64,000 nt of DNA from CBDDHT01 sp965227905. Its GTDB lineage: Bacteria > Pseudomonadota > Alphaproteobacteria > Rhizobiales > Methyloligellaceae. The notes below the pieces were generated by a model. The model was not told the origin of the DNA, did not search any database, and was given only the letters and a program-made list of their open reading frames with translations. This document shows positions 51,816 to 60,605 of the stretch, in pieces; position 1 is the stretch's first letter, and every line of letters starts with the position of its first letter. Where the stretch lies: positions 806,001 to 870,000 of the forward strand of contig OZ245780.1 in the NCBI GenBank assembly GCA_965227905.1. The letters run 5' to 3'. Made by a program: the position numbers and the translations under genes.

Positions 51816-52595
51816 TTATCCTCTTACGCCGTTTTGGCTCTCCAGCCTGTCAGCCGAATTGCTGGAGCTGGTCGTGGCCGAGTCTTCTGCAATGCCCGGA
51901 ACGATCGTGCGTTTGCGAAGCCAGGTAACGCCGAAAAGATCGTATATGCCGATCAGCGCACGGCCAAGGTTCGTATATTTCGACTCTCCGGCAAGACGGG
52001 GGCGGTCATTGACCGGTTCAAAGGCCACTTCAAGCCCGTAGGTCTGGAAAAGAGCCGGCAGATAACGGTGCATGCTGGTAAAAAAAGGCAAACGCAGGAA
52101 GGCATCGCGCCAATAAACCTTAATGCCGCACCCCGTATCGGGGCAGTCGTCTTTCAGAACCTTGTCGCGCAGCCAGTTCGCGAATCGCGACGCGAATCGC
52201 CTGGATCCAGCCGCTTTGCGTGTGGCGCGAACGCCGCCGACCAGTGCCGGACCCGTGCCTCCGGGCTTTCCAAGTCGTGCGAAAAGGGAGGCAATGTCGC
52301 GCGGATCGTTCTGACCGTCCCCGTCCATCGTTGCGATAACGGGGTTTTTCGCTGCCGTGATACCGGTGCGTAGGGCCGTACTCTGCCCCGAGGTGCGGTC
52401 ATGACGGAGATATCTCACCGGACCGTCTGCCGTTACCAGCGCCTGGATTTCCTCACGCGTGCCATCGTCGCTGCCATCGTCTATGACGATGACCTCGCCC
52501 AGCAGTTCAGCTGGAACAACCTCGATGGTCTCTTCCACGAGTCGTCCGATGTTTCCCGTCTCGTTAAAGGCAGGGATGACAACGCTAACGCGCAT
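51816..52595 (-). CDS. Family 2 glycosyltransferase (polyprenyl-phosphate sugar synthase type)
   Basis: 259-residue GT-A enzyme related to dolichol-phosphate mannosyltransferase. VVIPAFNETGNIGRLVEETI, VIVIDDGSDDGTREEI, the DGDGQNDPRDI metal site and the C-terminal VAFEPVNDRPRLAGESKYTNLGRA (RxGxSKY) are diagnostic. It lacks the C-terminal membrane helices of ArnC/GtrB. It probably makes a lipid-phosphate-linked sugar donor. The downstream LABN gene and the divergent ArnT-like gene fit that. Confidence 0.9.
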   Translation of the reverse strand: MRVSVVIPAFNETGNIGRLVEETIEVVPAELLGEVIVIDDGSDDGTREEIQALVTADGPVRYLRHDRTSGQSTALRTGITAAKNPVIATMDGDGQNDPRDIASLFARLGKPGGTGPALVGGVRATRKAAGSRRFASRFANWLRDKVLKDDCPDTGCGIKVYWRDAFLRLPFFTSMHRYLPALFQTYGLEVAFEPVNDRPRLAGESKYTNLGRALIGIYDLFGVTWLRKRTIVPGIAEDSATTSSSNSADRLESQNGVRG

Positions 52596-52800
52596 ATGAG
52601 CCCTTTCGCGCGGATCAAGCCATTAGCGGGCGTTTCGCCGCACCAAAGCCCGGCACCAATAGCAAGCTTCCTTTGCGGTGCACAACCTTGTAAATCACGT
52701 TGCCCGCAGGCGGGTTTTTCGCCTGTCCGGGGGCTGTCATTCGCAGGAGTTCGGTCATTTTGTTTGCAATTTGTCTGAATGCGCAGATCAGGATCCTGTG

Positions 52801-54276
52801 ATGTCCCCACAATCGAGCACGAAACCAGGAGCTGAGCCGCAATACGCCCTTTGGGCCGTGATCGCGCTCCTGGTGCTGTTGGCGGTCCGCGTTGTAGCTC
52901 TCTGGTTCAACCAGACGGACCTCTTCTTCGATGAGGCGCAATACTGGTTCTGGGGAAAAGAGCCGGCATTCGGCTATTTTTCCAAGCCGCCCATGATCGG
53001 GTGGGTCATTGCGGGCGTCACCAATGTTTGCGGTGATTCCGAGTTCTGTGCGCGCCTCGCATCGCCGATTCTCCACTTTGGCAGCGCACTCTTCGTCTTC
53101 GCGGCAGCGCGCGCGCTTTTTGACGCTCGGACCGGGGCCTGGGCGGCCATTGTCTATGCGACACTGCCTGGCATTGCCTACTCGTCCGGCATCATATCCA
53201 CGGATGTGCCGCTTTTGTTCTTTTGGTCGGCGGCGCTTTTCGGCTGGGTCAAACTCATTCAGACCCGCAATATGGGCTGGGCCCTATGGCTCGGCGTCGT
53301 CATTGGGCTCGGGCTCCTCGCAAAATATGCGATGGCCTACTTCTTCCTCGGCATTGCATTGGTGCTTCTCATCGATCGCGAAAGCCGGTGGTTGCTGACG
53401 CGATTGCATTTGGTGCCGATCGTGATCGTGCCCCTGCTGCTGCTGATCCCGAATATTCTCTGGAACCTGGACCATGGGCTTGTCACGCTGACACACACGG
53501 CAGCCAATGCGAAATGGGGCGGGTCGCTCTTTCATCCAAACAAGGCGCTGGAGTTTTTCGGTGCCCAGTTCGGCGTTTTTGGGCCGATACTCTTTGGGAG
53601 CTTGATCGCAATTGTGCTGCGCTACAGTAAGCTCGACCGGACCGCCCGCATGCTTCTCGCCTTTTCCGTGCCGATCATACTCTTGATTACCGTTCAGGCG
53701 TTTCTGTCCCGTGCCCATGCGAACTGGGCGGCAGTCGCCTACCCTGCGGCAACTATTCTCGTGACGGCAACAATGCTGCGTCTCGAGTGGCGGCGCTTGT
53801 TCCGCGCATCCTTGGTATTGCATCTGGTGATTGTGGCCCTGATCGGGGTCGGAGCCGCGCTGGCACCCAGTCTGGCGTTACCCAATCGTGCGGGACCTTA
53901 CGCACGGGTTCTGGGTTGGGAGCAGTTGGCCGGCCATGTCCGCGAAAAGTGGGAAGAACGGCGCTATTCAGCAATTCTGACGGAAGATCGTATGCTCTCG
54001 GCGGAGCTCCTCTATTATCTGCGGGATTCAGGCGCACGGATCGTTGCGTGGAAGCCGGGACCTGTGCCGCGGGATCACTTCGAGCTAACCCGCCCCTATG
54101 AGGAAAGTGTGGGCGGACCGGTACTGTTAGTGACGCTGCGACCATCCGTCGGCTATGTTACGAGCCGATTTGCGGCTTTTGAGGACCTCGGAGCAATTTC
54201 AGTACCGACGGCTCCACGAAGCGAACGAACGGTGCGCTTCTTCGCGCTCGACAAATTCAAGGGCCAACGCCGGTGA
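52801..54276 (+). CDS. Family 39/83 glycosyltransferase, ArnT-like
   Basis: 491-residue polytopic glycosyltransferase that uses a polyprenyl-phosphate-linked sugar. The first periplasmic loop has LFFDEAQYWFWGKEPAFGYFSKPPMIGWV (conserved Asp-Glu and the YxxKPP-type loop), then RALFDARTGAWAAIVYATLPGI and LLAKYAMAYFFLGI. About ten to eleven helices follow. It is divergent from the GT2/LABN genes and coupled to a PAP2 phosphatase by a four-base overlap. Substrate probably lipid A or another envelope lipid. Confidence 0.9.
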   Translation: MSPQSSTKPGAEPQYALWAVIALLVLLAVRVVALWFNQTDLFFDEAQYWFWGKEPAFGYFSKPPMIGWVIAGVTNVCGDSEFCARLASPILHFGSALFVFAAARALFDARTGAWAAIVYATLPGIAYSSGIISTDVPLLFFWSAALFGWVKLIQTRNMGWALWLGVVIGLGLLAKYAMAYFFLGIALVLLIDRESRWLLTRLHLVPIVIVPLLLLIPNILWNLDHGLVTLTHTAANAKWGGSLFHPNKALEFFGAQFGVFGPILFGSLIAIVLRYSKLDRTARMLLAFSVPIILLITVQAFLSRAHANWAAVAYPAATILVTATMLRLEWRRLFRASLVLHLVIVALIGVGAALAPSLALPNRAGPYARVLGWEQLAGHVREKWEERRYSAILTEDRMLSAELLYYLRDSGARIVAWKPGPVPRDHFELTRPYEESVGGPVLLVTLRPSVGYVTSRFAAFEDLGAISVPTAPRSERTVRFFALDKFKGQRR

Positions 54277-55238
54277 GTGAACAAACGGCCGATCGTCAGG
54301 AACAGAGCGTTTTGCCTGGTTTCTTCACCGCGACATGCTGCGTCGGTCTTGCGGCCGCCGTACTGTTTGTCGGCTTTCCAGGCATCGATTTCTGGGTCAC
54401 CGACTTTTTTGCCTTTGGGGATCAGGCATTTCTGTTCAACTGGACGGAGCCGGCGAAGGATTTGCGGGTCGTCTTCAAGGCAATCTTCTGGATCGCCGGA
54501 ATTGCGGCCATCGTCGGTTTTATCATGGCTGTCTACAACCGGCGCCGGTTTCTCACATTCGGCTTCCCGCAGTGGCTGTTTCTATTATTCTGCCTGATCA
54601 TCGGGCCCGGCATTGTCGCCAATGTTCTCCTGAAAGATACCTGGGGGCGGGCTCGCCCCTTCCACGTGCAGGAGTATGGCGGGAGCGAGAAATTCACACC
54701 GGCTTTGGTGCGCTCGACAGGGTGCAAGAACAATTGCTCTTTCGTCAGCGGTGAGGCGGCATCGATCTATGCGGTCTTTTTCGCGCTGGCAATGATTGCC
54801 AGGCGTCGGCAGCTGCGCATTCTGCTTCTCGGCGTCGGGGCCGGGACGATCTCCGGATTCGTGCGAATCGGTCAGGGGGGGCACTTCCTTTCCGATGTCG
54901 TCTTTGCCGGCGTTTTCATGGCATTGGTGGTGCGTTTTCTATACTGGCTGATGTTCGAGAAGGGCGCCTATGCCTTTCAGGAGCAGGGCCCGGTTCACGA
55001 AGCAATCGCCAACAGTCCCTCCGCAACGGCGGCACTTTCAAAGACTGCCGTACACAAACTCGGAAGCCATGCACGAACGCGCTGGGCCCCTGCTGCGAGG
55101 AAAGGGGTTGAGGCGCTGTCTGGTGCGCGTATGCTGCCAGATGCAGCGGGCCGGCTGACCCGTACTATGCGCGATAAGGTGAAAGGCCGAGGCGAGAGGC
55201 CGCGACTTGTACGCCCAGACTTATACGATCCTGATTGA
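54273..55238 (+). CDS. PAP2 family phosphatase with SGE variant motif (LpxE/LpxF-like)
   Basis: 321-residue membrane phosphatase starting with GTG inside the GT39 stop (GTGA). Motif 1 is LKDTWGRARPF and motif 3 RIGQGGHFLSDV, both normal; motif 2 reads NCSFVSGEAAS, with Glu where PAP2 enzymes usually have His in PSGH. About six helices, then an 80-residue basic C-terminal tail. Coupling with an ArnT-like transferase suggests removal of a lipid phosphate that is then replaced by a sugar. Lipid A 1- or 4'-phosphatase is inferred. Confidence 0.85.
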   Translation: MSEQTADRQEQSVLPGFFTATCCVGLAAAVLFVGFPGIDFWVTDFFAFGDQAFLFNWTEPAKDLRVVFKAIFWIAGIAAIVGFIMAVYNRRRFLTFGFPQWLFLLFCLIIGPGIVANVLLKDTWGRARPFHVQEYGGSEKFTPALVRSTGCKNNCSFVSGEAASIYAVFFALAMIARRRQLRILLLGVGAGTISGFVRIGQGGHFLSDVVFAGVFMALVVRFLYWLMFEKGAYAFQEQGPVHEAIANSPSATAALSKTAVHKLGSHARTRWAPAARKGVEALSGARMLPDAAGRLTRTMRDKVKGRGERPRLVRPDLYDPD

Positions 55239-57021
55239 CGACAGTCGCCCGCGTGGCGGCTGTACCTATCTGTTCGAGCATCCGGACGCCATCATCGAGG
55301 CCCGGCGGCCCGAAGAGGTTGATGCTGCGCTCGCCAAGATCGAAGCGGCGCGTGCCCGCGGCGCCTATGTTGTCGGGTACTTTGCCTATGAGCTTGGCTA
55401 TGTGCTCGAACCAAAGCTACGGCCCTTGCTGCCAGAGGCCGACACGCCGCTTCTCTGGTTCGGCGTCTTTGCCGAGCGGCAAACTCTCGAACCCAAAGAA
55501 CTGGCAGAGTTTCTCGCTGCCGACGACGAGGAGTCCTACAACCTCAAAGACGTAACGCACTCGATGGGGCAGGAGGACTATCAGTCCCGCTTCGGCCGGT
55601 TGAAGAGCTATATCGCGGCCGGTGATATCTACCAGCTAAACCTGACACTCAAGGGACGTTTCCACTTCGATGGGTCGAGACGCGCTCTCTACCGCGATCT
55701 CCGGCTCAAGCAGCCCGTCGCGTACGGGGCATTTATTGAGACACCTGAGCAGATGATTCTATCGGCGTCGCCGGAGCTGTTCCTGGAGCTGGATGGGAAC
55801 AAGGTCTCGACGCGCCCGATGAAGGGCACGGCGGACCGGGGAGCGACGCTGGCTGACGACGAGGCGATCAGGCGGTGGCTTCGAAGCGATGAGAAATCAC
55901 GCGCTGAAAACCTGATGATTGTCGACCTCATGCGGAACGACGTCGGACGCATGGCGCGCCAGGGCAGCGTTCACGTGACGGATCTCTTCAGCATCGAAAC
56001 CTATGAGACGTTGCATCAGATGACGTCTGGTGTGACGGCAGAGCTGCGAGACGACATCGATATGAAGACGCTTGTCGAAAGTGTCTTTCCGCCGGGTTCC
56101 ATTACCGGTGCGCCAAAATTGAGAGCGATCGAGATCATCCGCGAGCTCGAAACGGAGCCGCGCGGTGTCTATACCGGCGCCATCGGCTATTTCGGTCCCA
56201 ACGAAACGGCTTGCTTCAATGTGGCAATCCGCACGGTCACGATCAGTAGTGACGGTCATGGTGAGATCGGCATCGGAAGCGGTGTGGTTCAGGATTCCGT
56301 TGCCGACGCAGAATATGCAGAATGTCTGCTGAAGATGCGTTTCCTCACAGACGATGTCCGCGATTTCTCGCTTTTCGAAACATTGCTCTATGAGCCTGGT
56401 GCCGGCTACGCACTTCTCGAGCGACACCTGGCGCGGATGGCGCGTTCGGCTGACTATTTCCGCTATCCATTCGATGAAGCCGCTGCGAGTCATCTGTTGG
56501 CGAGCAAAGCCGAGAGTTTCGGAACCATGGACCAGCGCGTGCGGCTTGTGCTTGCCCGCGATGGCGGGTTGACCGTGACAAGCACTGCGCTTCCGCCGGG
56601 CTCGACCCCGGCGGAAATGCGTTATGCGATCTCGAAGTATCGCGTCGCATCGGGAAATCGCTTCCTTTATCACAAGACCACCGAGCGTGCGTTATACGAC
56701 AGCGAACATGCCCGCATGTCCGAGCGCTTTGGCACAGACGAAGTTATCTTTCTGAATGAGCGCGGCGAACTCGCCGAAGGCAGCCGGACCAATATCTTCA
56801 TCGAGAAGGATGGCGTTCTGTTCACACCAGCGCTTGATTGCGGACTTCTGCCGGGAACGCTGCGTGAGGATTTTATCGCGCGGGGCGAGGCGCAAGAGGC
56901 CATCCTGACAATATCCGACCTCGAGACTGCCGACCGGGTCTATCTGGGTAATTCGGTTCGCGGCCTTCTCCCAGCGACATTTGTCGATCAACCGCTCGCT
57001 GAAACCGTCGAAGCGGTTTAA
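55207..57021 (+). CDS. Fused aminodeoxychorismate synthase component I and 4-amino-4-deoxychorismate lyase (PabB-PabC)
   Basis: 604-residue two-enzyme fusion of the folate pathway. Residues about 1-390 are PabB-type: YIAAGDIYQLNLTLKGRF, STRPMKGTADRG, KSRAENLMIVDLMRNDVGR, FPPGSITGAPKLRAIEIIRELE and GAIGYFGPN. Residues about 395-604 are class IV aminotransferase (PabC): LFETLLYEPGAGYALLERHL, KTTERALYDSEHA (PLP-lysine in YHKTTER) and EVIFLNERGELAEGSRTNIFIE. It begins at TTG, 32 bases inside the PAP2 gene; a later start would lose conserved residues. No pabA is seen nearby. Confidence 0.92.
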   Translation: MYAQTYTILIDDSRPRGGCTYLFEHPDAIIEARRPEEVDAALAKIEAARARGAYVVGYFAYELGYVLEPKLRPLLPEADTPLLWFGVFAERQTLEPKELAEFLAADDEESYNLKDVTHSMGQEDYQSRFGRLKSYIAAGDIYQLNLTLKGRFHFDGSRRALYRDLRLKQPVAYGAFIETPEQMILSASPELFLELDGNKVSTRPMKGTADRGATLADDEAIRRWLRSDEKSRAENLMIVDLMRNDVGRMARQGSVHVTDLFSIETYETLHQMTSGVTAELRDDIDMKTLVESVFPPGSITGAPKLRAIEIIRELETEPRGVYTGAIGYFGPNETACFNVAIRTVTISSDGHGEIGIGSGVVQDSVADAEYAECLLKMRFLTDDVRDFSLFETLLYEPGAGYALLERHLARMARSADYFRYPFDEAAASHLLASKAESFGTMDQRVRLVLARDGGLTVTSTALPPGSTPAEMRYAISKYRVASGNRFLYHKTTERALYDSEHARMSERFGTDEVIFLNERGELAEGSRTNIFIEKDGVLFTPALDCGLLPGTLREDFIARGEAQEAILTISDLETADRVYLGNSVRGLLPATFVDQPLAETVEAV

Positions 57022-57039
57022 ATCTCTGTCGCTGGAGTT

Positions 57040-57123
57040 CCCTAGCCGGCCCTCTCCCCCGGCCCAATCACCCAATAAGGGTACCCTCGGGGTGGTTGGG
57101 CCGGGGGAGAGGGCAGGCTAGGG
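57040..57123. repeat. Very long REP-type inverted repeat
   Basis: A 34-base left arm (57040-57073, starting CCCTAGCC and containing CCCTCTCCCCCGGCCCAA) pairs with a 34-base right arm (57090-57123), with two mismatches. The 16-base loop includes GGGTACCC. It lies 18 bases after the pabBC stop, and the CCCTCTCCCC core is shared with the repeat at 26934. Could act as a terminator or mRNA-stability element as well as a mobile repeat. Confidence 0.85.
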
Positions 57124-57265
57124 ACCTGCACGCATTGACACCCTTGTGAGCGACTTCCGGCCAAGAAACGCGATCAAATCTTGATTTCGGCCCGAAATTG
57201 GCGTTGATATTGCACTGCACAATAATCTTGGCGCTGCACCATGGCAGCCGATTTGGAGCGCATGC

Positions 57266-58051
57266 ATGTACGACCTAAAGGGCAAGTCCGCCATCGTCAC
57301 GGGATCGACGTCCGGCATCGGGCTGGGAATAGCAACGCGGCTGGCAACAGCCGGAGCCAATGTCATGGTGAACGGCCTTGGCAATGAAGACGATAATCGA
57401 GAAGCGATCGATCAGGTTTCGGGAGCCGGCACGAACGTCGCATTCTCGCCGGCGAATATGATGCGTCCCGACGAAATAGTGGGATTGGTGGAAGACGCGA
57501 CGGCGAAGTTCGGATCTGTCGATATTGTTGTGAATAATGCCGGCATCCAGCACGTTTCACCCATCGATGAATTCCCGCCCGAAAAGTGGGACGCCATCAT
57601 TGCCATCAATTTAACCTCGGCATTCCACACCATTCGCGCTGCAGTGCCTGGAATGAAAGCGAAAGGCTGGGGCCGGATCGTCAATGTGGCATCGGCCCAT
57701 TCGCTCGTCGCTTCGCCCTTTAAGGGCGCCTATGTCGCGGCCAAACACGGTATTGCCGGATTAACGAAGACAGTTGCATTGGAGTTGGCCGAGCAAGGCA
57801 TAACCTGCAATGCTGTTTCTCCGGGCTATGTCCTGACGCCGCTGGTCGAAGCTCAAATCCCAGATACGGCTAAAGCGCGCGGCATTTCAGAGGAAGAAGT
57901 TATCCGGAACGTGATTTTGGCAGCACAACCTACAAAGCAGTTCGTGACGGTCGAGCAGGTTGCGGAAGCGACCCTTTTCTTGTGCTCTGACCCTGCCGGT
58001 CAGATTACAGGAACCAACCTCACGGTCGATGCCGGCTGGACCGCGCAATGA
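57266..58051 (+). CDS. D-3-hydroxybutyrate dehydrogenase (SDR)
   Basis: 261-residue short-chain dehydrogenase with all classical motifs (TGSTSGIG, NNAG, VASAHSLVASPFKGAYVAAK with Ser and YxxxK). The HSLVASPFKGAYVAAKHG and QFVTVEQVAEATLFLCSDPAGQITGTNLTVDAGWTAQ blocks are typical of 3-hydroxybutyrate dehydrogenases in PHB turnover. It overlaps the patatin gene by four bases, as is common in alphaproteobacteria. Confidence 0.92.
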   Translation: MYDLKGKSAIVTGSTSGIGLGIATRLATAGANVMVNGLGNEDDNREAIDQVSGAGTNVAFSPANMMRPDEIVGLVEDATAKFGSVDIVVNNAGIQHVSPIDEFPPEKWDAIIAINLTSAFHTIRAAVPGMKAKGWGRIVNVASAHSLVASPFKGAYVAAKHGIAGLTKTVALELAEQGITCNAVSPGYVLTPLVEAQIPDTAKARGISEEEVIRNVILAAQPTKQFVTVEQVAEATLFLCSDPAGQITGTNLTVDAGWTAQ

Positions 58052-59202
58052 CAGCGTCCAAGCACGATCCCAAACCCGTCAACGTCGCGCTCCAGGGTGG
58101 CGGCGCGCACGGGGCATTTACATGGGGCGTGCTGGACCGTGTTCTCGAGGATGGCCGTATCGATATCGAGGCCATCAGCGGTACAAGTGCCGGAGCAATG
58201 AATGCCGTGGTTCTGGCGGATGGCTATGCCACCGGCGGTGCTGACGGTGCACGTGAGGCCCTTGAGCGTTTCTGGCAGGCTGTCAGTCGCGAGGGCTCCA
58301 AAAGTCCCATTCAACGCTCGCCGTTCGACATCTTCTGGGGCAATTGGAGCCTGGACCACAACCCGGCCTATTTGATTTTCGATGTCATGAGCCGATTGGT
58401 TTCGCCCTATCAGTTCAATCCGCTCAACATCAATCCGCTGCGTGACCTGCTCGAAGCAGAGGTCGATTTCGATCGCGTGCGCCATTGCCAGGACGTGAAG
58501 CTGTTTCTTTCGGCGACAAATGTGCATACCGGCCGTGTCAAAGTGTTCGGCACCAAAGAGGTTACCTCCGACGTTGTGCTGGCCTCGGCCTGCCTGCCGT
58601 TTCTCTATCAGGCTGTCGAGATCGACGGAGTTCCCTACTGGGATGGCGGCTATATGGGTAATCCAGTCCTCTATCCTTTCTTCTACGATTGCGTTTCACC
58701 GGACGTTCTTCTCGTCCAGATCAATCCGATCGAGCGTATGGAGACGCCGCAGACAGCGCGCGAGATCCTGAACCGTGTCAACGAAATCACATTCAACGGC
58801 TCGCTCCTCAAGGAGCTTCGTGCCGTGGAATTCGTTACGCGCCTGATCGACTCCGGCAAGCTCGACGCCACCGAATATACCCGCGTCTATCTCCATCTCA
58901 TCGAAGGCGGTGAGGCCATGCGTCCGCTGTCCTCATCCAGTAAAGTCAATGCCGAGTGGGCGTTTCTGACACATCTCAGAGATATCGGCCGCTCTGCCGC
59001 AGATGTTTGGTTGGATGAGAACTTCGAGAGGCTCGGAAAAGAATCGACCGCGGATCTTCATGCGCTCTTCTCGGGCGGCGGACCCAGAATACATCCACAA
59101 CCGGGTGCTGTTGCGCGGTCGTTGGAGGCTGCAGGAAACGATAATCACGCGGGGAACAGCGACGACCCGCCCGGCAAAGATGCAAAGGATGAATCTGGCT
59201 AG
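58048..59202 (+). CDS. Patatin-like phospholipase
   Basis: 384-residue patatin-fold serine hydrolase. Oxyanion ALQGGGAHGAFTWGVL, nucleophile GTSAG (Ser47) and Asp199 in YWDGGYMGNP are complete. The C-terminal half has no recognised domain. It starts inside the stop of the 3-hydroxybutyrate dehydrogenase gene, so the pair is co-translated; it may act on lipids around PHB granules or membranes. The last 40 residues are Asn/Gly/Asp-rich and may be disordered. Confidence 0.92.
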   Translation: MTASKHDPKPVNVALQGGGAHGAFTWGVLDRVLEDGRIDIEAISGTSAGAMNAVVLADGYATGGADGAREALERFWQAVSREGSKSPIQRSPFDIFWGNWSLDHNPAYLIFDVMSRLVSPYQFNPLNINPLRDLLEAEVDFDRVRHCQDVKLFLSATNVHTGRVKVFGTKEVTSDVVLASACLPFLYQAVEIDGVPYWDGGYMGNPVLYPFFYDCVSPDVLLVQINPIERMETPQTAREILNRVNEITFNGSLLKELRAVEFVTRLIDSGKLDATEYTRVYLHLIEGGEAMRPLSSSSKVNAEWAFLTHLRDIGRSAADVWLDENFERLGKESTADLHALFSGGGPRIHPQPGAVARSLEAAGNDNHAGNSDDPPGKDAKDESG

Positions 59203-59663
59203 GTCGTCTGTGCCGTCGGCGCCCAACCATCCGGCGCCATCTCAAAACCATCGAATTCGAATCCAGGTGCAACAGTGCAACCGACCAGTGTCCACGCGCC
59301 CAGGCTTTCTGCGTTTTGCCAGGCGTTGGTGGGGACGACGATCTGGGGGCGCTGTTCCTGCAGTAGATCGTTGCCAAGGACGTGGCGGACTTTGACACCA
59401 GTGCTGTCGGCTATTGCCAATGAGAGGGGTGCGCCGGCATACCAGTGCCAGACTTCTGCGGCGTCCACTCTGTGCCAGCGCGATCGCTCGCCGGCGCGCA
59501 ATAGAAAGTAGATGGCGGTGGAATTGGCCCGGCCATCGATACCATCCGAGTCGCGAAACATCTCGGCGAAATGCCCGCCTTCGGGATGCGGCGCCAGATT
59601 GAGCAGACGAATAATCGTATCAGAATCAAGCGTCCCGCCTGGGGCAGGTCGTTCGCCCATCAA
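59199..59663 (-). CDS. DUF985 cupin protein
   Basis: 154-residue cupin of the DUF985 family. LLNLAPHPEGGHFAEMFRDSD, AIYFLLRAGERSRWHRVDAAEVWHWYAGAPLSL and WQNAESLGAWTLVGCTVAPGFEFDGFEMAPDGW are the diagnostic stretches. Probably an epimerase or sensor of unknown substrate. Its 3' end overlaps the patatin stop by four bases (convergent), and its start overlaps the gloB stop by four bases. Confidence 0.88.
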   Translation of the reverse strand: MMGERPAPGGTLDSDTIIRLLNLAPHPEGGHFAEMFRDSDGIDGRANSTAIYFLLRAGERSRWHRVDAAEVWHWYAGAPLSLAIADSTGVKVRHVLGNDLLQEQRPQIVVPTNAWQNAESLGAWTLVGCTVAPGFEFDGFEMAPDGWAPTAQTT

Positions 59664-60430
59664 CCCTGGTCCTTCCTCTTACGGATCTCGCCAAATATGC
59701 GCCACGATTCCTCACCCTGCATGCCGAGCCGCTCCTGGATTTCCGGGCTTGTCGGGCGGAGGAACGGATTCGTTTCCAATTCCTGACCGATTGTCGTCGG
59801 CAGTGTTGCCAGACCGCCCTCACTGAGTTGGCGAACCTCGTCGGCGCGTTTCTGGAGAGCGTCATTGTCGGGTTCGATCGTCAGCGCAAAGTTCGCGTTC
59901 GACAGTGTGTATTCGTGACCGCAATAGACAACGGTTTCAGGTGGAAGTGCCATGAGTTTGGAAAGCGAGTTCCACATGGTCTCGGCGGTGCCTTCGAAAA
60001 GCCGGCCGCAACCGAGCGAGAAAAGCGTGTCGCCTGTGAAGGCGACACCCGGATCGGCAAACCAGTAGGAAATCTCGCCTGCCGTATGGCCTGGCGTATC
60101 CAGCACTTTGGCCTTGAATGAGCCGAATGTGACCTCGTCACCCTCTCCGACCTGGACATCGATCCCTGGCACCCGCGCGGCCTCAGCCCGCGGCCCAACG
60201 ATCGTGCAACCGGTTGCTGTCTTGAGGGCCTGGTTTCCGCCCGTGTGGTCGGCGTGGTGATGGGTGGTCAGGATATGGGTGAGTGTCCATCCCTTCTCGT
60301 TGAGCGCACTGGTAACGGCCGCGGCCTCGGGTGCGTCAATCGATGCCGTGACATTGGCGCTCGCATCGTGGATCAGAACCCCGTAATTGTCGCTCAGACA
60401 GGGAAACTGAAGAATCTCGAGGTTTGTCAT
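59660..60430 (-). CDS. gloB: Hydroxyacylglutathione hydrolase (glyoxalase II)
   Basis: 256-residue metallo-beta-lactamase-fold thioesterase that splits S-lactoylglutathione to lactate and glutathione. The metal motif THHHADHTGG is intact, along with GHTAGEISYW, FTGDTLFSLGCGRLFEGTAE, and the C-terminal glutathione-binding END NPFLRP. The start at 60430 has GGAG eleven bases upstream; GTG at 60439 would add three residues. It is divergent from the methyltransferase. Confidence 0.93.
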   Translation of the reverse strand: MTNLEILQFPCLSDNYGVLIHDASANVTASIDAPEAAAVTSALNEKGWTLTHILTTHHHADHTGGNQALKTATGCTIVGPRAEAARVPGIDVQVGEGDEVTFGSFKAKVLDTPGHTAGEISYWFADPGVAFTGDTLFSLGCGRLFEGTAETMWNSLSKLMALPPETVVYCGHEYTLSNANFALTIEPDNDALQKRADEVRQLSEGGLATLPTTIGQELETNPFLRPTSPEIQERLGMQGEESWRIFGEIRKRKDQG

Positions 60431-60605
60431 CGGGGGCACGCTCCGGCTCGTTAGGTTATGGACTCATGGTGGGCATCGGTTTCTGCGTTTTTGTCAGCGC
60501 AGATTGCCTGAATGGATTGAACTTGGCGCCAGTATGTAGCATCCGTTGGGGACGCTGAAAATGACGCTGGAATCTGAATTTGGGTGTCTGTAGGCATAAA
60601 AGGCC

